In this document: positions 1-5,206 of the stretch, in pieces
Position numbering within the stretch: position 1 is the stretch's first letter
Layout: the number at the start of each line of letters is the position of its first letter
Assembly: GCA_030611395.1 (NCBI GenBank)
Contig: JAUWPX010000135.1
Coordinates: 1-5,206 of the forward strand
Direction: 5' to 3'
From: Bacteroidota bacterium
GTDB lineage: Bacteria; Bacteroidota; Bacteroidia; Bacteroidales; VadinHA17
Length of the DNA: 5,206 nt
The notes under the pieces: model-generated
Databases searched by the model: none
What the model saw: only the letters and a program-made list of their open reading frames with translations
What the model was told of the DNA's origin: nothing
Translations under genes and position numbers: made by a program

Positions 1-1106
1 TTCCCGGATCAATTATTCTTCTTGGTGGAGAACCGGGAATAGGAAAATCAACACTGGCTCTCCAACTGGCACTCGGACTAAAAGAGTTGAAAATTCTTTA
101 TGTTTCAGGGGAAGAAAGCAACCGCCAAATTAAACTCAGAGCCAGCCGTATCAAGTCAACTCATGAAAATTGTTACATTCTTACCGAAACATCACTTGAA
201 AATGTTCTTACTCAAATAGAAAATACAAATGCAGGATTAGTAATTGTAGATTCTATTCAAACCATGTTTACAGAAAATATCTCTTCTTCACCGGGAAGTA
301 TCTCTCAAATACGTGAATGTACAGTTCGCCTTCTTAAATATGCTAAGGAAACCGGTGTTCCTGTTTTGCTTATCGGACATATTACAAAAGAAGGAAATCT
401 TGCCGGACCAAAGGCACTTGAGCACATTGTAGATGTTGTACTGCAATTTGAAGGCGACCAAAATCATTTGTACCGCATCCTTAGAGCATCAAAAAACCGA
501 TTCGGATCAACGTCCGAACTGGGTATTTACGAAATGAGAAGCAACGGTCTCAGAGAGGTACACAATCCATCAGAATTATTAGTTTCTCACATCGATGAAA
601 ATCTAAGCGGTGTATCCATTTCTGCAACTATTGATGGAATCAGACCTTTCCTTATCGAAACACAGGCACTTGTGAGCTCCGCAGTATACGGAACTCCACA
701 ACGGTCGTCCACCGGGTTCGACCTTAGAAGATTAAATATGTTATTGGCTGTTTTGGAGAAGCGGGCCGGATTCAGACTGGTTGCCAAAGATGTTTTTCTT
801 AATATAGCCGGCGGAATAAAAGTAAATGATCCGGCAATCGATCTGGCAGTTATCTCGGCTGTTTTATCCTCAAACATAGATATCCCAATCAATAAACGTA
901 TATGTTTTGCCGGTGAGGTTGGTCTTTCCGGCGAAATCCGGCCTGTTAACAGAATTGAACAACGAATTCGTGAAGCAGAAAAGCTGGGATTTAGCGAAAT
1001 GTATATTTCAAAATATAACCGTAAAGGCCTTGATCCTTCAAAGTTTAATATCAAAATCCATTTTCAGTCACGAATAGAAGATCTGATAAAAAGCATTTTT
1101 CAATAA
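1..1106 (+). CDS. radA: DNA repair protein RadA, 3' part (5' end outside window)
   Basis: RadA is a RecA-like ATPase and helicase that processes branched recombination intermediates in the cytoplasm (family knowledge). The reading frame is open from base 3, giving 367 visible codons before TAA at 1104-1106. The TTG at 87 is an internal leucine, not the start, because conserved RadA sequence continues upstream of it. In fragment numbering, the Walker A motif GGEPGIGKST is at 8-17, YVSGEES at 33-39, Walker B LVIVDS at 79-84, and the RadA signature KNRFG at 164-168. The Lon-like C-terminal domain follows, with GGIKVNDPAIDLA at about 270-282 and GEVGLSGEIRPV at 304-315. As expected for RadA, it lacks the GPSAG serine motif of active Lon protease. 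The missing N-terminus should carry the C4 zinc finger, roughly 80-90 residues. No frameshift or lost motif is seen. The gene ends inside the last codons of the convergent PBP gene. Confidence 0.97.
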   Translation, partial: PGSIILLGGEPGIGKSTLALQLALGLKELKILYVSGEESNRQIKLRASRIKSTHENCYILTETSLENVLTQIENTNAGLVIVDSIQTMFTENISSSPGSISQIRECTVRLLKYAKETGVPVLLIGHITKEGNLAGPKALEHIVDVVLQFEGDQNHLYRILRASKNRFGSTSELGIYEMRSNGLREVHNPSELLVSHIDENLSGVSISATIDGIRPFLIETQALVSSAVYGTPQRSSTGFDLRRLNMLLAVLEKRAGFRLVAKDVFLNIAGGIKVNDPAIDLAVISAVLSSNIDIPINKRICFAGEVGLSGEIRPVNRIEQRIREAEKLGFSEMYISKYNRKGLDPSKFNIKIHFQSRIEDLIKSIFQ

Positions 1107-3454
1107 TTATCCTCACCAAGGGGATCATAATTATCCTGTGGATTTGCTTTTTTGTACTTGTCGCAATCGAGTTCAATATTAAAAATACGTGGTGATTCAA
1201 AAACATCCTTAACCGTTACATTCAAACTATCATTATAAATTTGCTGCATATAAAGTCCTAACACCGGAAGAGCCATATTTGCTCCTGATCCAAGTGCCAA
1301 ACGTTCAAAATGGACCGATCTGTCAGGCCAACCGGACCATACACCTGTAACAAGTTTTGGGGTTATTCCCATAAACCAGCCATCAGACTGGTTTTGCGTA
1401 GTACCTGTTTTCCCTCCAATTTCACTCATTAACTCGTATTTCCAGCGTAATCTGCGCCCCGTACCATCCTTAACAACTCCCTCCAGCAGATTCAGCATTA
1501 AAAAAGCATCTGCCTCACTAATTGCTTCCTTAAATACTGGTTTAAATGTTGAAATAAGATTCCCCTCTTTATCTTCAATTCGGGTAATAAAAATTGGTTT
1601 AATATGAATCCCTTTATTTGCATAAGTGCTATATGCCCCAACCATTTCATATAGTGACACTTCTGAGGTGCCAAGAAAGATTGACGGTACAGGATCAATA
1701 AAACTACGAATACCCATTTTTTGCATTAAATCCCTGACTGACAGAGGATTAAATTTCTTTATCAACCATGCTGAAACATAATTCTCAGAATGTGCCAATC
1801 CAAACTTCAATGACACCATTTTTCCCCAATAATCCCTGGGTCCGGTACTGGCAGGACGCCAGACTGAATCATTCACAATAAAAGTTTGTGGCACATTTGG
1901 AACCTCGTAACATGGTGTATACCCATCCTGCATTGCCAGAGTATACAGAAAAGGTTTTATAGTACTTCCAACTTGTCGTTTTTGATTAGTTACTGCATCA
2001 TATTTGAAATATCTGAAATCAGGTCCGCCAACATATGCTTTTACATATCCGGTATGTGGATCCATTGACATAAGTCCCGATCTTGCAAAATATTTATAAT
2101 ACCTTACAGAATCAAGGGGCGACATAATTGTATCAATCTCTCCATCCCAGGAAAAAACCCTCATCTCTACCGGCTGGTTAAAGGATGCATTAATTGAATC
2201 TTCAGAAACCCCGGCATTTCTTAATTTTCTATACCGCTCGGTACGATGGGTGGCAATTTCCATCAGATTATTTATTTCCTCACGATCCAGATCATCAGAG
2301 AATGGAGGATTCTTGTAATTTTCTGCTGAAGCACTAAAAGTTTTCTGCAGGTCCAAACCCAAATGCTCTTTTATTGCATTTTCGGCATATCCCTGCATAG
2401 TGAAGTTAATTGTAGTATAAATCTTCAAACCATCACAATAAAGGTTATATTCCGACCCATCAGGTTTATTATTTTTAGAACACCATCCGTAAAGAGGATT
2501 ATTCTCCCACTGATATTTTGCTTCTTCATACTGCTGCTTAGTGAAAAAATATCTTCGCTCAGGTTCAGATCTGTTCATCGTAACACGCAGATATTCCCTG
2601 AAGTATGTAGCTAATCCCACATCATGGCTTTGTTTCTTATAATCAAGCTCTATTGGCAGAGTTTTAACCGAGTCAAAAATTTCTTTTTCCAGATACCCAT
2701 ATTTCACCATTTGTGAAAGCACAACATTTCTCCTGTGAAGAGTTTCATCATATCTCCTTAAAGGATTATAATATGATGAATTTTTTAACATCCCCACTAA
2801 CATCGCGGACTCTTCAAGATTCAATGAATCAGGCGAACAATTAAAATATATTGAAGCTGCTGAATTTATTCCAACTGCCTGATTCAAAAAATCAAACACA
2901 TTCAGATACATTGTAATTAACTCATTTTTTGTATAGCTCTTTTCCAATTTTACCGCTGTTACCCATTCCCTGAATTTTGAAATACCCAGTTTAGCCATTT
3001 TCACCAACACGAACTTGTAAGTTGTAGTATCGCGCGGGAAAAGATTTTTTGCCAGTTGTTGTGTAATGGTACTACCTCCTCCCGAACTTGATTCTCCTTG
3101 TAATATTGTTTTATAAATCACTCTCCCCAAGCCTCTTATGTCAATACCTGAGTGTTTATAAAACCTAATGTCTTCTGTTGCAATCAGTGCATCAATAACA
3201 AAAGGAGAAATTTCATCCATGTCTGTCCATGTCCTGTTTATTATGTAGAATTTCCCCAGCAATTCTCCATCTTCAGACCATACTTCAGAAGCCAGATCAT
3301 TCTCAGGATTCTCAAGCTGTTTAAAAGAAGGCATAGGACCGAAAATATCAAATGAAATCAGGACAAACAGAAGAATAACAAAGACAAACGGGAAAGAAAA
3401 AATACCCCAGAACCAATATAGGTATTTCTTGTATTTTATTTTTACAGAAGCCAT
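1100..3454 (-). CDS. mrcA: Penicillin-binding protein 1A (bifunctional class A PBP: GT51 glycosyltransferase / transpeptidase)
   Basis: This enzyme polymerises lipid II into glycan strands and cross-links the stem peptides on the outer face of the inner membrane (family knowledge). The 784-residue protein is full length for the family. A short basic cytoplasmic tail is followed by one membrane anchor at about 12-35, with no signal-peptidase site evident. The GT51 domain shows EDIRFYKHSGID at 94-105 (catalytic Glu94), GGSTITQQLAKNL at 126-138, and the helix FREWVTAVKLEKSYTK with Glu163 and Glu171, then YLNVFDF. The transpeptidase domain has STIK at 497-500 (nucleophile Ser497), SEN at 556-558 and KTGTT at 682-686, so both active sites look intact. 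The ATG at 3452-3454 fits because it leaves a normal tail before the anchor; the upstream bases are A/T-rich with no Shine-Dalgarno. Cys325 and Cys340 flank a linker segment and could form a disulfide. The polar C-terminal tail contains a repeated DNY. The gene is divergent from topA and convergent with radA, so probably monocistronic within this window. The symbol is by family; ponA or pbp1A would serve equally. Confidence 0.96.
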   Translation of the reverse strand: MASVKIKYKKYLYWFWGIFSFPFVFVILLFVLISFDIFGPMPSFKQLENPENDLASEVWSEDGELLGKFYIINRTWTDMDEISPFVIDALIATEDIRFYKHSGIDIRGLGRVIYKTILQGESSSGGGSTITQQLAKNLFPRDTTTYKFVLVKMAKLGISKFREWVTAVKLEKSYTKNELITMYLNVFDFLNQAVGINSAASIYFNCSPDSLNLEESAMLVGMLKNSSYYNPLRRYDETLHRRNVVLSQMVKYGYLEKEIFDSVKTLPIELDYKKQSHDVGLATYFREYLRVTMNRSEPERRYFFTKQQYEEAKYQWENNPLYGWCSKNNKPDGSEYNLYCDGLKIYTTINFTMQGYAENAIKEHLGLDLQKTFSASAENYKNPPFSDDLDREEINNLMEIATHRTERYRKLRNAGVSEDSINASFNQPVEMRVFSWDGEIDTIMSPLDSVRYYKYFARSGLMSMDPHTGYVKAYVGGPDFRYFKYDAVTNQKRQVGSTIKPFLYTLAMQDGYTPCYEVPNVPQTFIVNDSVWRPASTGPRDYWGKMVSLKFGLAHSENYVSAWLIKKFNPLSVRDLMQKMGIRSFIDPVPSIFLGTSEVSLYEMVGAYSTYANKGIHIKPIFITRIEDKEGNLISTFKPVFKEAISEADAFLMLNLLEGVVKDGTGRRLRWKYELMSEIGGKTGTTQNQSDGWFMGITPKLVTGVWSGWPDRSVHFERLALGSGANMALPVLGLYMQQIYNDSLNVTVKDVFESPRIFNIELDCDKYKKANPQDNYDPLGEDNY
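1103..1137. repeat. 11-bp direct repeat at the radA/PBP convergent end, also able to form a hairpin
   Basis: ATAATTATCCT occurs at 1103-1113 and again at 1127-1137, a 24-bp period. That equals eight codons, so in the PBP gene it appears as a repeated DNY near the C-terminus (QDNYDPLGEDNY). Its first eight bases are palindromic, so the two copies can also pair as an 8-bp A/T stem, with two possible C:G pairs inside. The stem would sit immediately 3' of the radA stop codon. No U-run follows it on the plus strand, so it is not a standard intrinsic terminator. Confidence 0.6.
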
Positions 3455-3499
3455 CTGAATTTTATTTATAGTTCTTCAGGATAATATATAGTTATTTTA

Positions 3500-3523
3500 G
3501 AATGTTGGAATGTTGGAATGTTG
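3500..3523. repeat. Perfect triple tandem repeat of an 8-bp unit (GAATGTTG)
   Basis: Three uninterrupted identical copies of GAATGTTG occupy 24 bp; neither flank continues the pattern. The repeat lies about 45 bp upstream of the PBP 1A start codon. It would fall within the PBP leader RNA (as CAACATTC units) if the candidate minus-strand promoter at 3575-3582 is used. It is far more G-rich than the surrounding intergenic DNA and non-coding in this context. Function is unknown: it may be a slippage-prone microsatellite, a protein-binding site, or one member of a dispersed repeat family. Confidence 0.9.
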
Positions 3524-3574
3524 TACGATTAAGCATCATACCATGTCTTCTCTTTCCATTCTTCCTATTTGTTT

Positions 3575-3582
3575 CAAAAATA
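3575..3582 (-). promoter_or_regulatory. Candidate -7 element for the PBP 1A gene
   Basis: Read on the minus strand this is TATTTTTG, a perfect match to TAnnTTTG. It points toward the PBP start, which would give a leader of roughly 110-115 nt. At the expected distance upstream (plus-strand 3602-3607) there is no TTTG box, so only half of the promoter motif is present. In AT-rich DNA an isolated match can arise by chance. It is the best minus-strand candidate I found in the intergenic region. Confidence 0.3.
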
Positions 3583-3613
3583 CTAAAACTTTAAAGAATA
3601 TATGCTCATAAAT

Positions 3614-3645
3614 TTTGAACTTAGCTTGCTAATTTATTTACTTTG
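3614..3645 (+). promoter_or_regulatory. Predicted Bacteroidota-type promoter of topA
   Basis: The Bacteroidota housekeeping sigma factor recognises TTTG near -33 and TAnnTTTG near -7, separated by about 19-21 bp (established for Bacteroides). Here TTTG lies at 3614-3617 and TTACTTTG at 3638-3645, exactly 20 bp apart. The -7 box differs from consensus only at its second base (T for A). Transcription would begin near 3650-3653, giving a leader of about 20 nt before the topA ATG at 3674. That leader (TTTTTTATTAAGTCTGCTAA) has no Shine-Dalgarno, which is normal for this phylum. The position and spacing make this a good candidate, but it is a motif match only. Confidence 0.6.
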
Positions 3646-3673
3646 TGCAAATTTTTTATTAAGTCTGCTAAAT

Positions 3674-5206
3674 ATGATCGAAAATTTAGTTATTGTTGAA
3701 TCACCGGCGAAAGCAAAAACCATAGAAAACTTTCTTGGCAAAGATTTTATTGTTAAATCCAGCTTTGGTCATGTTCGTGATCTGTCCAGGAAAAATTTTG
3801 GTATCGATATTGATAACAATTATTCTCCACAATATATTGTATCAGAAGACAAGAAAAAAGTTGTCACTGAATTGAAAAAGCTGGCAAAAGATTCCGGGGT
3901 TGTATGGCTTGCAACTGATGAAGACCGGGAAGGAGAAGCTATAGCATGGCATCTGTCCGAAATATTGAAATTGCCTCCGGAGAACACTAAACGCATTGTT
4001 TTTCATGAAATTACAAAAGATGCTATTCGTAACGCTGTTGACAATCCCCGAAAACTAAATATAGATCTGGTAAACGCGCAACAGGCACGCCGGATTTTAG
4101 ACCGGCTTGTTGGTTTCGAATTATCTCCTGTTTTGTGGAAAAAAATTCAACCTAAACTTTCAGCCGGCAGGGTTCAATCAGTCGCTGTAAGATTATTGGT
4201 TGAAAGAGAAAGAGAGGTAATGCATTTCAGCCCTGAATCAAAATTTAAGGTTAATGGTACATTTAGCTTTTCTGATGAACAAGGGAAAAATGTTGAGCTT
4301 AAAGCAGATGTATCCAATCCCTTTCCCGATTCAGATGAAACAAGAAAATTCTTAAACCATTGTAAAGATGCTGATTTTGAGGTTGTTGATATTATAACAA
4401 AACCATCTGTAAAATCTCCTGCACCACCCTTTACAACCTCAACCTTGCAACAGGAAGCCAGCAGAAAACTGGGATTCTCCGTATCGCAAACTATGACAGT
4501 TGCGCAAAAATTATATGAAGCCGGATTTATTACCTATATGAGAACTGATTCTGTTAATCTTTCAAATCTTGCCCTGGCAAATGCCTCTAAAATAATAACT
4601 CAGGAGTTCGGGGATAAATATTCTAAAACACGCAAATATAAAACCAAAACAAAAGGAGCACAGGAAGCACACGAAGCCGTAAGACCAACATATTTTCAAA
4701 ACAAAACAATTAAAGGAAACCGTTCTGAACAACAACTTTATGATTTAATATGGAAACGGACTATTGCCTCTCAAATGAGCGAAGCACAACTTGAAAAAAC
4801 CACTATCACAATCAATATTTCCAATAGTGACAAAAGGTTTATCGCATCCGGAGAAGTAATGAAATTTGACGGGTTCCTTAAAGTATATACAGAATCGAAA
4901 GATGAAGAATTGAATGATTCTGCTAAAGGGATGCTCCCTCCAATCAGTAAGGGGCAAATTTTGAATTATGAAATCATTAATGCTTATGAACGGTTCTCAA
5001 CTCCACCACCCAGATATACTGAAGCCAGTCTGGTAAAAAAACTTGAAGAACTTGGTATAGGTCGGCCTTCTACCTACGCTCCTACAATTTCAACTATCCA
5101 GAACAGAGGTTATGTTCTTAAAGAAGATCGCCCCGGTTTCAACAGAAATTTCACTGTTATTTCTTTATTAAAAGGGAAACTTGAAGAAAAAACTAAAACT
5201 GAAAAA
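3674..5206 (+). CDS. topA: DNA topoisomerase I (type IA), N-terminal 511 codons; 3' end outside window
   Basis: TopA relaxes negative supercoils by cutting one DNA strand through a 5'-phosphotyrosine link and passing the other strand (family knowledge). The frame is open from the ATG at 3674 to the window edge with no stop. The N-terminal Toprim domain shows NLVIVESPAKAKTIE, with Glu9, and the metal-binding triad Asp82, Asp84 and Glu86 in ATDEDREGEAIAWH. QQARRILDRLVGFE lies at 136-149 and SAGRVQSVAVRLL at 163-175. The active-site segment is ITYMRTDS, with catalytic Tyr288 and Arg290, corresponding to E. coli Tyr319 and Arg321. QEAHEAVRP (His333) and GIGRPSTYAPTISTIQNRGY near 461-480 complete the type IA core. 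The C-terminal DNA-binding repeats or zinc fingers lie beyond the window and cannot be judged. The start is well placed: NLVIVESPAKAK begins four residues in, no upstream in-frame ATG lies close by, and a predicted promoter gives a leader of only about 20 nt. Confidence 0.97.
   Translation, partial: MIENLVIVESPAKAKTIENFLGKDFIVKSSFGHVRDLSRKNFGIDIDNNYSPQYIVSEDKKKVVTELKKLAKDSGVVWLATDEDREGEAIAWHLSEILKLPPENTKRIVFHEITKDAIRNAVDNPRKLNIDLVNAQQARRILDRLVGFELSPVLWKKIQPKLSAGRVQSVAVRLLVEREREVMHFSPESKFKVNGTFSFSDEQGKNVELKADVSNPFPDSDETRKFLNHCKDADFEVVDIITKPSVKSPAPPFTTSTLQQEASRKLGFSVSQTMTVAQKLYEAGFITYMRTDSVNLSNLALANASKIITQEFGDKYSKTRKYKTKTKGAQEAHEAVRPTYFQNKTIKGNRSEQQLYDLIWKRTIASQMSEAQLEKTTITINISNSDKRFIASGEVMKFDGFLKVYTESKDEELNDSAKGMLPPISKGQILNYEIINAYERFSTPPPRYTEASLVKKLEELGIGRPSTYAPTISTIQNRGYVLKEDRPGFNRNFTVISLLKGKLEEKTKTEK

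Noticed and set aside
87..89. TTG as the start codon of a shorter RadA
   Set aside because: The frame continues upstream with the Walker A motif, which RadA requires. The TTG is an internal leucine codon.
587..1054. 155-codon open frame on the minus strand
   Set aside because: It lies wholly inside radA, opposite well-conserved RadA sequence, and its translation shows no recognisable domain.
1088..1100. AAAAA-GCA-TTTTT as a bidirectional terminator at the end of radA
   Set aside because: The stem is only five A:T pairs and lies within the radA coding sequence, too weak to call a terminator.
1498..3355. Short open frames at 1498-1698 (-), 1886-2068 (+), 2363-2614 (+) and 3152-3355 (+)
   Set aside because: All lie inside the intact PBP 1A gene in other frames, and their translations look like random low-complexity or hydrophobic sequence.
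3455..3479. CTGAA...TTCAG inverted repeat just before the PBP start as a regulatory hairpin
   Set aside because: Five base pairs around a 15-nt loop is within chance expectation for AT-rich DNA.
4745..4957. 70-codon open frame on the minus strand
   Set aside because: It is antisense to the conserved topA coding sequence and has no recognisable motif.
1..5206. Novel system, mobile element, CRISPR array, tRNA or rRNA
   Set aside because: About 96% of the window is three well-known housekeeping genes with intact motifs. The only gap is 219 bp and holds no long repeat array, transposase fragment or RNA-gene-like structure that I can see.

Overview
The window looks like an ordinary housekeeping segment of a Bacteroidota chromosome. 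Three lines of evidence support this: a class A penicillin-binding protein with Bacteroidota-style linker wording; a TTTG / TAnnTTTG-type promoter upstream of topA; and no Shine-Dalgarno sequence before either visible start codon, which is usual in that phylum. The DNA is AT-rich. I cannot assign order or genus from the sequence.

Layout: (1) 1-1106, plus strand, is the 3' part of radA, a DNA-repair ATPase with a Lon-like C-terminal domain. It is cut by the window edge just before the Walker A motif. (2) 1100-3454, minus strand, is a complete bifunctional penicillin-binding protein 1A (GT51 glycosyltransferase plus transpeptidase). Its stop codon region overlaps the end of radA by 7 bp, tail to tail. 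(3) 3455-3673 is a 219-bp divergent intergenic region. It holds a good Bacteroidota-type promoter for topA, a weaker candidate -7 element for the PBP gene, and a perfect triple 8-bp tandem repeat. (4) 3674-5206, plus strand, is the first 511 codons of topA (DNA topoisomerase I). It runs off the right edge, with both the Toprim metal site and the catalytic tyrosine inside the window.

The three genes serve separate core processes: recombination intermediate processing, peptidoglycan synthesis and DNA supercoiling control. They form no operon, since radA and the PBP gene converge and the PBP gene and topA diverge. I found no mobile element, CRISPR array, RNA gene, defence system or other accessory system. 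The points worth a second look are small: the octamer repeat in the presumed PBP leader, the overlapping convergent gene ends, an in-frame repeat at the PBP C-terminus, and a possible periplasmic cysteine pair in the PBP.
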